This document shows positions 52,674-61,582 of a stretch of DNA of 64,000 nt, in pieces; within the stretch, counting starts at the first letter, position 1; every line of letters begins with the position of its first letter. Origin of the DNA: Herpetosiphonaceae bacterium (GTDB taxonomy: Bacteria > Chloroflexota > Chloroflexia > Chloroflexales > Herpetosiphonaceae); the NCBI GenBank assembly GCA_026003835.1, contig BPHZ01000002.1:62001-126000 (forward strand). Reading direction: 5' to 3'. The notes under the pieces were generated by a model. That model made no database searches, was not told where the DNA came from, and saw only the letters and a list, made by a program, of their open reading frames with translations. The position numbers and the translations under genes were made by a program.

Positions 52674-55600
52674 ATGCATCGACGTGCAGTGTTCATCCTT
52701 ACCCTGATCATTGTAGCTGGCCTCGGCACATTGCTGCGCGTCAGCGCCTCCGGCCATTCTATCACCAGTCTCAATCCGAGCTCCACTGCGGCGGGCAGCG
52801 AGTCGTTCCTGCTGATCATTAGCGGCTCGGGCTTTGAGGACGGTATGGTGGTCCAGTGGAATCGTGATGGCAGCTGGAGCAATAAGACGACTATCTTTGA
52901 AACGTCCACTAAAATTGACGGCGCGATCCTCGCCGCTGATGTTGACTGTCCAGGCTCTGCACAGGTGCGAGTCTTCAATCCGGTCGATAGCAGTGTCTCC
53001 AATGAGCTGACCTTTCAGATTCTCAATAATGCTCCCGATGCGGTCGATGATACCGCTACCATTCCTGAAGATAATGGCCCAACTCCCATTGCTGTCCTTG
53101 ATAATGACACTCACTCTGAGACCAGCGATAGCTGTGATGCGCTGACGATCGTCAGCGCCGGTCCGGCCTCCAATGGCACGGTGTCTTTTTCTGCCACAAG
53201 CCTGACCTATGAGCCAAATCTTGATTTTGTTGGTACCGATACCTTTACCTATACAGTGCAGGATGAGTTTGCCGGTCTCGATACGGCGACGGTGAACGTG
53301 ACCGTCAGCGCTGTGAATGATGCTCCGGTCGGCGTTGATGATTTCTATAACACCAATGAAAATACGACTCTGACGGTGCCCGCTCCGGGTGTTCTTGCGA
53401 ACGATAGCGATGTGGAGGGCGATCCTCTGAACGCTGTGCTGGATAGCGGCCCGAGCAACGGCACGCTGACGCTCAACGCCGATGGCTCGTTCACTTACAC
53501 GCCCGATACCAACTTCGACGGTACCGATATCTTTACCTATTTTGCCAACGATGGCCTGCTGCTGAGCGATATTGTAACGGTGACGATCGCTATTACACCG
53601 GTTGATAACACGCCTGTGGCCAACGACCAGCTGGTGACGACGGATGAAGATACGCCGGTGAGCTTTACGCTGGATGCTTCGGACCCGGATAGCGGCGATA
53701 CGTTGAGCTACACGGTGACCAGTGGGCCGAGTAACGGCACGTTGAGCGGGACGGCGCCCAATCTGACCTACACGCCCGACCCGGACTACTTCGGCGCCGA
53801 TAGCTTCAGCTATGTGGTGACGGATACGAGCGGCCTGACCGATACGGCGACGGTGGATATTACGGTCAATGCCGTCAATGATGCGCCGGTAGGGGCCGAT
53901 GACAGCTATACGACGAGCGAGGATACACCGCTGACGGTGGCGGCGCCGGGGGTGCTGTCCAACGACAGCGATGTAGAGGGCGACACGCTGAGCGCGGTGC
54001 TGGACGCCGGCCCGAGCAACGGCACGCTGATGCTCAACGCCGATGGCTCGTTCACCTATACGCCTGACGCTAACTTCGCCGGCACTGATAGCTTCACCTA
54101 CCGCGCTGACGACGGCCAGGCCAGCAATAACCTGAGCGATCCGATAACAGTGGTGATTACTATCACCGCTGTGAATGATGCGCCCGTGGCCAATGACCAG
54201 AACCTTTCGACCAATGAGGATACTGCGCTATCGATCACGCTGACGGCTTCAGACCCGGATAGCGGCGATACGTTGAGCTACACGGTGACCGGCGGGCCGA
54301 GTAACGGCACGTTGAGCGGGACGGCGCCCAACCTGACCTACACACCTGACCCGGACTACTTCGGTGCCGATAGCTTCAGCTATGAGGTCACGGATACGAG
54401 CGGCCTGACCGATACGGCGACGGTGGATATTACGGTCAATGCCGTCAATGATGCGCCGGTAGGGGCCGATGACAGCTATACGACGAGCGAGGATACACCG
54501 CTGACGGTGGCGGCGCCGGGGGTGCTGTCCAACGACAGCGATGTAGAGGGCGACACGCTGAGCGCGGTGTTGGACGCCGGCCCGAGCAACGGCACGCTGA
54601 TGCTCAACGCCGATGGCTCGTTCACCTATACGCCTGACGCTAACTTCGCCGGCACTGATAGCTTCACCTACCGCGCTGACGACGGCCAGGCCAGCAATAA
54701 CCTGAGCGATCCGATAACAGTGGTGATTACTATCACCGCTGTGAATGATGCGCCCGTGGCCAATGACCAGAACCTTTCGACCAATGAGGATACTGCGCTA
54801 TCGATCACGCTGACGGCTTCAGACCCGGATAGCGGCGATACGTTGAGCTACACGGTGACCAGTGGGCCGAGTAACGGCACGTTGAGCGGGACGGCGCCCA
54901 ATCTGACCTACACACCTGACCCGGACTACTTCGGTGCCGATAGCTTCAGCTATGAGGTCACGGATACGAGCGGCCTGACCGATACGGCGACGGTGGATAT
55001 TACGGTCAATGCCGTCAATGATGCGCCGGTAGGGGCCGATGACAGCTATACGACGAGCGAGGATACACCGCTGACGGTGGCGGCGCCGGGGGTGCTGTCC
55101 AACGACAGCGATGTAGAGGGCGACACGCTGAGCGCGGTGTTGGACGCCGGCCCGAGCAACGGCACGCTGATGCTCAACGCCGATGGCTCGTTCACCTATA
55201 CGCCTGACGCTAACTTCGCCGGCACTGATAGCTTCACCTACCGCGCTGACGACGGCCAGGCCAGCAATAACCTGAGCGATCCGATAACAGTGGTGATTAC
55301 TATCACCGCTGTGAATGATGCGCCCGTGGCCAATGACCAGAACCTTTCGACCAATGAGGATACTGCGCTATCGATCACGCTGACGGCTTCAGACCCGGAT
55401 AGCGGCGATACGTTGAGCTACACGGTGACCAGTGGGCCGAGTAACGGCACGTTGAGCGGGACGGCGCCCAATCTGACCTACACACCTGACCCGGACTACT
55501 TCGGCGCCGATAGCTTCAGCTATGAGGTCACGGATACGAGCGGCCTGACCGATACGGCGACGGTGGATATTACGGTCAATGCCGTCAACGATGCGCCGTC

Positions 55601-56765
55601 GTTTACGATAGAGTCGGCCTCAGTGACGGTTCCCGAGGATGCCGGGCCGCAGAGTATCACTAGCTGGGCAACCAGTATTTCTCCTGGCGCCTCTAATGAG
55701 TCTGATCAGACTCTGACCTTCCTGGTATCTAATGATAACAACGCCCTCTTCTCGACTCAGCCAGCTATTGACTCTGCGGGAACGCTTACCTTCACCCCTG
55801 CCGCAAACGCCTATGGCAGCGCAACGGTGACGGTGCAACTGCAGGATGACGGCGGCACGCTCAATAGCGGCAAGGATACCTCGGGGCAGCAAACGTTTAC
55901 CATCACTGTTGACGAGGTAAATGATCCGCCTACAGTCGTCGATAATAGTTTTACTGTGCGCAAGAATAGCAGCGGTAATGTCTTCGATGTCTTGATCAAT
56001 GACTCCATCGCCCCAGATACCGGCGAAACACTATCGATTGTCCTGGTCACGATCGACGCCTCGACAACCGGCGACATCTCGATTATCAACGACGGCACGG
56101 CATTGAGCTATACGCCGATGACTGATTTTATCGGCACTGATGTATTTAGCTATACCGTTTCCGACGACCGGGGCGCCCTGGCGACCGCCATGGTGACAGT
56201 GACCGTGATCGAGCAGGAAAAGATTTATCTCCCGATGGTTATGAATGGTCCTAAGCCGGATCTTGTGGGCAGCTTCAGTCTCGCGCCGAATAAGCTTAAC
56301 TTTACGACTGATGAGCAGGTGCTAATTACCGCTGTGATCACAAATCAGGGTACGCAGACCTCCGGCCCGTTCTGGGTGGATTTCTATATCAACCCATCTC
56401 CGATCCCAACCGGTCCGAATGTGCTCTGGAACACTACCTGTACGCTCTCGCCGTGCTATGGGATCGCCTGGTACGTCGATGTGAACCTGGCGCCTGGCGA
56501 AAGTATTACACTAACTTCCACGGCGGATAGCTATGCGACGGAGCAGACGCGCTGGATTGGCTTGTTTGCCGCTGGGACTACCGATCTTTATATGTATATC
56601 GATAGTTACAATCCGGGAGTGTCCACCGCCGCTGTGGTAGAGAGCGATGAGACAAATAACCGTGCCGAACTCCACAGCCTGACGGTGACTGGCGCCATGA
56701 ACGATGAAATCCATCATGGCGAGCCTAAAGTCATACCGAAGCGACCGCTCCATCCTAACAGGTAA
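52674..56765 (+). CDS. Large repetitive cadherin/Ig-like surface protein
   Basis: A 1363-residue secreted protein. It has a signal peptide (RRAVFILTLIIVAGLGTLLR), an IPT/TIG-like domain (residues about 30-120), then Ig/cadherin-like modules of the VNDAPVG type. These include a tandem array of 190-residue units (about residues 313-976) with motifs AVNDAPV, EDTPLTV, GTDSFTY and SDVEGD, which can bind calcium. Near residue 1182 comes IYLPMVMNG, a Chloroflexota-style motif. A CARDB-like domain (DLVGSFSLAPNKLNFTTDEQ to DETNNRAELHSLTV) follows, and the tail is basic. No LPXTG or C-terminal span is present. It probably mediates adhesion or forms a surface layer. Confidence 0.85.
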   Translation: MHRRAVFILTLIIVAGLGTLLRVSASGHSITSLNPSSTAAGSESFLLIISGSGFEDGMVVQWNRDGSWSNKTTIFETSTKIDGAILAADVDCPGSAQVRVFNPVDSSVSNELTFQILNNAPDAVDDTATIPEDNGPTPIAVLDNDTHSETSDSCDALTIVSAGPASNGTVSFSATSLTYEPNLDFVGTDTFTYTVQDEFAGLDTATVNVTVSAVNDAPVGVDDFYNTNENTTLTVPAPGVLANDSDVEGDPLNAVLDSGPSNGTLTLNADGSFTYTPDTNFDGTDIFTYFANDGLLLSDIVTVTIAITPVDNTPVANDQLVTTDEDTPVSFTLDASDPDSGDTLSYTVTSGPSNGTLSGTAPNLTYTPDPDYFGADSFSYVVTDTSGLTDTATVDITVNAVNDAPVGADDSYTTSEDTPLTVAAPGVLSNDSDVEGDTLSAVLDAGPSNGTLMLNADGSFTYTPDANFAGTDSFTYRADDGQASNNLSDPITVVITITAVNDAPVANDQNLSTNEDTALSITLTASDPDSGDTLSYTVTGGPSNGTLSGTAPNLTYTPDPDYFGADSFSYEVTDTSGLTDTATVDITVNAVNDAPVGADDSYTTSEDTPLTVAAPGVLSNDSDVEGDTLSAVLDAGPSNGTLMLNADGSFTYTPDANFAGTDSFTYRADDGQASNNLSDPITVVITITAVNDAPVANDQNLSTNEDTALSITLTASDPDSGDTLSYTVTSGPSNGTLSGTAPNLTYTPDPDYFGADSFSYEVTDTSGLTDTATVDITVNAVNDAPVGADDSYTTSEDTPLTVAAPGVLSNDSDVEGDTLSAVLDAGPSNGTLMLNADGSFTYTPDANFAGTDSFTYRADDGQASNNLSDPITVVITITAVNDAPVANDQNLSTNEDTALSITLTASDPDSGDTLSYTVTSGPSNGTLSGTAPNLTYTPDPDYFGADSFSYEVTDTSGLTDTATVDITVNAVNDAPSFTIESASVTVPEDAGPQSITSWATSISPGASNESDQTLTFLVSNDNNALFSTQPAIDSAGTLTFTPAANAYGSATVTVQLQDDGGTLNSGKDTSGQQTFTITVDEVNDPPTVVDNSFTVRKNSSGNVFDVLINDSIAPDTGETLSIVLVTIDASTTGDISIINDGTALSYTPMTDFIGTDVFSYTVSDDRGALATAMVTVTVIEQEKIYLPMVMNGPKPDLVGSFSLAPNKLNFTTDEQVLITAVITNQGTQTSGPFWVDFYINPSPIPTGPNVLWNTTCTLSPCYGIAWYVDVNLAPGESITLTSTADSYATEQTRWIGLFAAGTTDLYMYIDSYNPGVSTAAVVESDETNNRAELHSLTVTGAMNDEIHHGEPKVIPKRPLHPNR
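53611..55600 (+). repeat. 570-bp tandem repeats within the surface protein gene
   Basis: Copies begin at 53611, 54181, 54751 and 55321, each exactly 570 bp apart. The last is partial (about 280 bp). Copies 2 and 3 differ at only a few bases, so recent duplication or gene conversion is likely. Each unit encodes two Ig-like modules. A more diverged related module lies at 53041-53610. Confidence 0.92.
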
Positions 56766-56832
56766 GCCCGCCTATCAGGTTGCGTTGAGTCCCTCCCGAA
56801 CCGGATACCATGTAGCGAAAAGGACTTGGCCG

Positions 56833-57384
56833 ATGCGACAGCGATTAATAAGTGCCTTTCTGATCCTCGGCGGGATGTTGATGATCGTGTTTGGGGCGAT
56901 CTCAGCACACGCGGCGGGTCCGTCGAGAGTATTGGCCCAGATTCCGCCGCGACCGACGGTTGAGCCATTGCCGACCGACACTCCCGTGCCGCCGACGGCC
57001 ACACCGATCCCAACAGATACGCCTGTCCCAACGGCGACGCCCGTTCAGCCGACGGCAGCCGTGCCGCCGACGGAGACCCCCATTCCACCGACCTCCGCTC
57101 CGCCGCCGACGGAGACGCCTGTTCTGCCGACGAAGACGCCTGTGCCGCCGACGGAGGAACCAACAGCAGTCCCTGATCCTACGGCCACTTCGGCGCCCGT
57201 TCAGCCAACAGCGCCGCCGGCGACAAATGTGCCAGCGGTGGGCGGCGTGGTCCCCCTTGATACGCTGCCGGTAACTGGCGGAAATGCAGAGACAGGCTGG
57301 ATCTGGATCGTCGCTGGAGCGAGCCTGATGCTACTTGGGCTGGCGTTGTGGCGACTCCAGCGTCGCTCATTCCTGACCCGATAA
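56833..57384 (+). CDS. LPXTG surface protein with Pro/Thr-rich stalk
   Basis: A 183-residue protein with a signal peptide (residues 1-28), a stalk of P(T/P)xTP and PPTETP repeats (about 40-135), LPVTG at residues 145-149, a membrane span (about 156-172) and a basic tail (RLQRRSFLTR). This is the standard cell-wall sorting signal, cleaved by a sortase between Thr and Gly. AAAGGA precedes the ATG at 56833. It starts 67 bases after the end of the large surface protein and faces the sortase gene across a shared terminator, so it is the obvious local substrate. No folded domain besides the stalk is visible. Confidence 0.85.
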   Translation: MRQRLISAFLILGGMLMIVFGAISAHAAGPSRVLAQIPPRPTVEPLPTDTPVPPTATPIPTDTPVPTATPVQPTAAVPPTETPIPPTSAPPPTETPVLPTKTPVPPTEEPTAVPDPTATSAPVQPTAPPATNVPAVGGVVPLDTLPVTGGNAETGWIWIVAGASLMLLGLALWRLQRRSFLTR

Positions 57385-57435
57385 CTGTTGTCCGGCGCCT
57401 GGTCGTTGCGTCGTATGCTGTGATGCCGGTAGGAT

Positions 57436-57477
57436 AGGAGAGCCGTTGTCATCCAAAAGGTGTTCGACGGCTCTCCT
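57436..57477. terminator. Hairpin between convergent LPXTG and sortase-fusion genes
   Basis: An 11-bp stem, AGGAGAGCCGT against ACGGCTCTCCT, with a 20-base loop. It is placed to end transcription from both sides. The T tracts are weak. Confidence 0.55.
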
Positions 57478-57557
57478 CAATATGCGCGGCCATTGTTACT
57501 CAGAAGGTATCTGATGGGCTCTACCTGGCATTAAATGGCATTTCCTCGCCGTTTGGC

Positions 57558-59939
57558 TTAACGGATCTCCCAGTTCGACTGCTCAGGCTCGGATGTTGAT
57601 CCATCGGCGCCATAAGGAACAGCCCGCACGATCACGCGAAAGTGGTATCTGTCGGGTCCCGCCGGCGGCCAGCAGGTAATCATCGTGACCATCTCGGCCG
57701 GCGTGGGAGCCATATACCGGGCATTAGCCAGGCGCACCTCGTCGGAGACACCGATCTCCTGGACGATCACTTTCTCTGAAACGGTGTAAAGATACTGTCG
57801 CCCAGCGCTAACGAGCATCAGCTGATCGCCGGGCTCCAACATAATCAGATCTTTGAAGACCGGCGCCACGCCGCCGACATGGCCAGCCAGGACAATGTTG
57901 CTGCCCTCTCCAGGGTTGGCCGAGCCTTTGTGGTGCCCGACGGCATATTTGGCTACTTGCCAGACTCGCACAAGCCTGCCACCTGACTCGACAACCTCAT
58001 TATTGACCTCGATCACCTTCGTATCGACACCAATTCGTGGAATGATCAACCGCGTCAGCGTTGAGCGGCCGGTTGACGAGCCAGCGCTGGCGGTTGGCGT
58101 GCTCTCGCCGCTGGATTGGTTGAGCACCGGTACAACAAAGGCCTCGGGATCCGTGGGCAGGAGCAGTTCAACTGCTGCGGGCTGGAGCTCGTTATCGCCG
58201 CGCGCCGCCTGTTGCTCGTAGGCCGCATCGGCGTAGAGTCCACCACCATAGAGCAGCATGGAGCATCCAGCGATCAATATGATATTGATCGGGATACGCA
58301 TGAGCGACTGGCGTCTGGCGATCAGCGCAGCATAGGGATCGCGGCGTAGGCGCCGGCGCCGATCGAGCATCCGGCGCCAACGGCGGCTATGGGTCGCCTG
58401 AGCATCATAGAGCGAGTGATAGGCTTTGGGGCTGACGCGATTGATGGCGACGCCCAGTACCTGAACGCCCGCCTTCTGGAGCCTGCGGTATGCGGCGCGT
58501 AACGCCGCGCGGCGGGTTCGCTCATAGGCTGCGATGAGCAGCACGTTCACGCCGTGACGTAGAAGTGCCAGTATATCATCTTCAAGTGGCGCGTCCAGAA
58601 TGACAATATCCGCCTCTTGTTGCAGAATCCACAGGAGCAGCTCCATGCGCTCCCCGGCGAGCAACTCGCGCAGATTGGGTAGCGCTGGCCCGCTGGGGAT
58701 CACGCTGAGACCAGGGCTGATGCTCACGATCCCATGGCGTTGATCGTCGCCATCCTCGGCGTCCGTAAGCATTGTTGTGAGCCCGCTGCTGTTGTTGATG
58801 TGGAAGAGCCTATGCAGCCGAGGTCTCCGCACATTGGCGTCGATCAGGATAACGCGCATCCCAACCCGGGCCATGGCAAGCGCAAGCTGCACAGCTACCG
58901 TTGTTTTCCCCTCACCCCTGCCGGGACCTGTAACTGCCAGGAGCCGGAGAGGATCGCGGCTGCTCAACATCTGGAGGTTGATACGCAGGCTCTCATAGCT
59001 ATCGGCGGCAATGGGGTGTGGCTCAGTATCGATGCCCGACAGGGCCCTTGTATCCGCAAGGACAGACAGTCTGGGGATGACACCGAGAAGCGGGCCGGTT
59101 ATCGCAGCACTGATATCAGCGGGTCGCCTAATGGTGAGGTAGCGGCGTTCGGTAAGCCGGACGATGCCTGGTGCCAATGCGAGCCCAAGGAGCGCGCCGA
59201 GGATCGCTGCACGCCAGGGATGTGGCGCAACAGGTCTAGGATCGGGCTGGGCCTGCTCAACAAGCGTTACCACCTTGGTGCTATTGCGCAGGTAAGCTGC
59301 GTAAAGCTCCGCGAGGGTGTGCTGCCAGCTATCGACGCGCGCCTGGAGCCGATCACGCTGCTCCTCAAGCGCCTGGCGCCGGTTTCGATCGCTTGTCTGC
59401 TCGATCTCCTGCTGTAGCGCTGCCAGCTCAGCGCTTTTCGCCTCAATCTGCGTCTTAAGCTCGTCGATCTGGATGCGAACATCCTGGAGAACATGTCCCT
59501 CAAAGCTGCGGATGCCGCTGGGATTCTGCAGGATGAGCTGCCCGGCGACGGCGTTAGCGATGGCGGCAGCCTGCTCGGGGCTGCCTGCCATTGCGATGAT
59601 ATCCAGGAGATTGGTTGCGGGAACCGGCTGCGGCTGGAGTTGCTCGGCCAGCGCTGCGGGGGTGCTTTGCAGCTGAAGCTGCTCGATCACCTCTGCCAGC
59701 ACCGGGTAGCTGATGATCAGCTCCGCGTAGGTGTTGATAAGCCGCTCATTTGCGGCGGGGGCCTGCGCGCCCGGTTGCAGCTCCGCGGTATCCTGTCCAA
59801 CCATCAAGCGTGCCCGGCTGGCATACAGCGGCTCCTGGCCGCTAGCGATGGCAAAGCCGAGCATACCGGAGACCAGCGGGAAGACCGCTAACAGCCACCA
59901 CCGGATACGTAGAGCTGAGATGATGCGCCGAAGATTCAC
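57558..59939 (-). CDS. Fusion of Wzz chain-length domain, BY-type tyrosine kinase and sortase
   Basis: A single 793-residue frame with three parts. Residues 1-262 are Wzz-like: span at 14-33, an external loop with coiled coil (about 145-215), span at 243-262. Residues 320-510 are a bacterial tyrosine kinase ATPase: Walker A GPGRGEGKTT at 338-347, A' VILIDANVRRPRLHRLF at 363-379, Walker B DIVILDAP from 444; tyrosines at 507, 511 and 536 could be phosphorylated. A third span (548-568) leads to a sortase (628-775) with His687 in LAGHVGG, Cys756 in TMITCWPP and Arg768 in YHFRVIVR. The three spans place kinase inside and sortase outside. The start is GTG at 59939 with no strong ribosome site. Wzz/kinase controls polysaccharide length; the sortase should anchor LPXTG proteins such as the neighbour. 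Confidence 0.9.
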   Translation of the reverse strand: MNLRRIISALRIRWWLLAVFPLVSGMLGFAIASGQEPLYASRARLMVGQDTAELQPGAQAPAANERLINTYAELIISYPVLAEVIEQLQLQSTPAALAEQLQPQPVPATNLLDIIAMAGSPEQAAAIANAVAGQLILQNPSGIRSFEGHVLQDVRIQIDELKTQIEAKSAELAALQQEIEQTSDRNRRQALEEQRDRLQARVDSWQHTLAELYAAYLRNSTKVVTLVEQAQPDPRPVAPHPWRAAILGALLGLALAPGIVRLTERRYLTIRRPADISAAITGPLLGVIPRLSVLADTRALSGIDTEPHPIAADSYESLRINLQMLSSRDPLRLLAVTGPGRGEGKTTVAVQLALAMARVGMRVILIDANVRRPRLHRLFHINNSSGLTTMLTDAEDGDDQRHGIVSISPGLSVIPSGPALPNLRELLAGERMELLLWILQQEADIVILDAPLEDDILALLRHGVNVLLIAAYERTRRAALRAAYRRLQKAGVQVLGVAINRVSPKAYHSLYDAQATHSRRWRRMLDRRRRLRRDPYAALIARRQSLMRIPINIILIAGCSMLLYGGGLYADAAYEQQAARGDNELQPAAVELLLPTDPEAFVVPVLNQSSGESTPTASAGSSTGRSTLTRLIIPRIGVDTKVIEVNNEVVESGGRLVRVWQVAKYAVGHHKGSANPGEGSNIVLAGHVGGVAPVFKDLIMLEPGDQLMLVSAGRQYLYTVSEKVIVQEIGVSDEVRLANARYMAPTPAEMVTMITCWPPAGPDRYHFRVIVRAVPYGADGSTSEPEQSNWEIR

Positions 59940-60050
59940 GGATGCGTGCTACGAGCTACGGATGTTGGACCGGCTGCTTAACGAAACATTCCGTTGGAGA
60001 CGGAGGGCCGGGCAGGTGCAGCGGCGACACCAGACCAGACAGTGGGCCGG

Positions 60051-61472
60051 CTAGCGGCGCCGCCGTCGCGGAACTCTCCGGGGGTGTTCCCTGCCGGCAT
60101 CCGGCGTCTCCTCGCTTCTGGGCAATGGCGGGCGCTCGGGCCGGAGCTTGCGATCCTTCCTGGGTCCATTCCTGGGTCCAGGGGCAGGATCGTGCTCCTG
60201 TTTAACAGTCTGCGCAGCCGATTGCCCGGCCTGACCGCCGGAGCCTTTCTTCCTGCGGCGCCGGCGTCGATGTTTGCGTTGCAACTGTTGCTCCGGATCA
60301 GACATTGCCACCTGATGCAGCTCAGGGAGATCGGAGAACTGTAGATCCTCGGTGGACAGCGCATGTGGTTGGGAGGCCGCCGGTGAGCGCGGAGAGCCGG
60401 CAGGTTTCACCGGCTGCGCTCGCCGTCCCTGGCGCTGCCGATCCCGCTCGTCCTCTTGCTGATTTGGTCGCTGTTGCATTTGGCGACCCCTTTGGCTGTA
60501 CGGGAGCCGCTCCTCGGCGATATCCAGGACACGTTCGCCGCTCTCGGAAGCCTCAAGCAGCGCCAGATCATCCTCGTCGAGCTCAAGTTCATCGTCTGGC
60601 TGCAGGTAGATCTCGCGTGTCACAGGCGCTGCCGTGCCAGCCTCAACACGGGCACGCGCCTCGCCCGAAACCAGCGCGGTGGCCTCGGCAATTTGATCGG
60701 CTGTACAATCGACCGAATTTCCGCCGACATCGACCGTCACCGTCTCGCGGACGATATTGACAGCGATCACCTCGCCAGGACCATGAGGTGTCTGCACCCA
60801 TGCGCCGCGCGGCGGAAGCTCAGCCTTAATCTCCAGGTACTGTTCGTGCTCATAAGAGAGGCAGCAAAGCAGGCGGCCGCAGACCCCGGAGATCTTGGAT
60901 GGGTTGAGGGGCAGATCCTGGTCCTTTGCCATCTTAATGGAGACGCGCGCAAAATCGGGCAGAAACGTGGCGCAGCACAGCGGGCGCCCACATGGCCCGA
61001 TACCGCCCAGCAGTCGGGCCTCGTCCCGTGGCCCGACCTGCCGCAGCTCGATACGTGTGCGGAAGGTACGCGCCAGGTCGCGTACCAGCGCGCGGAAGTC
61101 AATCCGCTGATCGGCAGTAAAGTAAAAGGTCAGGCGCGATCCGTCGAAGTTGTACTCCGCTTTGATCAGCCGCATCGGCAGGTTATGCGCCGCAACCCGC
61201 TCGGCGCAGATAGCGAGCACTTCCTGCTGGCGCGCGCTGAACTGCAGCATACGCTCAAGATCCGTCTGGCTTGGGCGTCGAATAACGCGCTTGAGTTCAC
61301 CGATAACCTCCTCTTCGGCGACATCCTGGGCCTCTTGCGCGACCTTACCGATCTCAAGCCCGCGTACAGTCTCGACGATGACGAGATCGCCGGCGTGCAG
61401 ATCGAGACCGCCGGGATCGAAGTAGTAGACCTTTCCTGAGTCACGAAAACGAATACCGATAACAACTGGCAT
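60051..61472 (-). CDS. ricT: PSP1-domain protein RicT/YaaT with long C-terminal tail
   Basis: A 473-residue protein whose first 270 residues are the PSP1/YaaT domain: DLVIVETVRGLEIGKV, FDGSRLTFYFTADQRIDFRA, then the cysteine clusters GPCGRPLCC and GVCGRLLCCLSYEH. In Bacillus, RicT (YaaT) forms the Fe-S Y-complex that helps RNase Y. An acidic segment (DDELELDEDDLALL) and a Lys/Arg-rich tail (KHRRRRRRKKGSG) of about 200 residues follow, much longer than usual, likely disordered and perhaps RNA-binding. It lies close to holB, as in many bacteria. Confidence 0.88.
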   Translation of the reverse strand: MPVVIGIRFRDSGKVYYFDPGGLDLHAGDLVIVETVRGLEIGKVAQEAQDVAEEEVIGELKRVIRRPSQTDLERMLQFSARQQEVLAICAERVAAHNLPMRLIKAEYNFDGSRLTFYFTADQRIDFRALVRDLARTFRTRIELRQVGPRDEARLLGGIGPCGRPLCCATFLPDFARVSIKMAKDQDLPLNPSKISGVCGRLLCCLSYEHEQYLEIKAELPPRGAWVQTPHGPGEVIAVNIVRETVTVDVGGNSVDCTADQIAEATALVSGEARARVEAGTAAPVTREIYLQPDDELELDEDDLALLEASESGERVLDIAEERLPYSQRGRQMQQRPNQQEDERDRQRQGRRAQPVKPAGSPRSPAASQPHALSTEDLQFSDLPELHQVAMSDPEQQLQRKHRRRRRRKKGSGGQAGQSAAQTVKQEHDPAPGPRNGPRKDRKLRPERPPLPRSEETPDAGREHPRRVPRRRRR

Positions 61473-61582
61473 AATTTATAAAGTTTCTAGTTTCTGGTGA
61501 TCCCCCATATTGATGATGGGGCGAAAGGGCAAGCCTTCCTGTTTCTCCTGAAACAAGGATGTGACAGACCTGAACCTCCTCC

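Noticed and set aside
53611..55600. A CRISPR-like array.
   Set aside because: The repeats are 570 bp, in-frame coding units with no spacers; no cas genes are near.
58734..59417. Plus-strand open frame of 227 codons opposite the kinase part.
   Set aside because: Antisense shadow of the Wzz-kinase-sortase gene.
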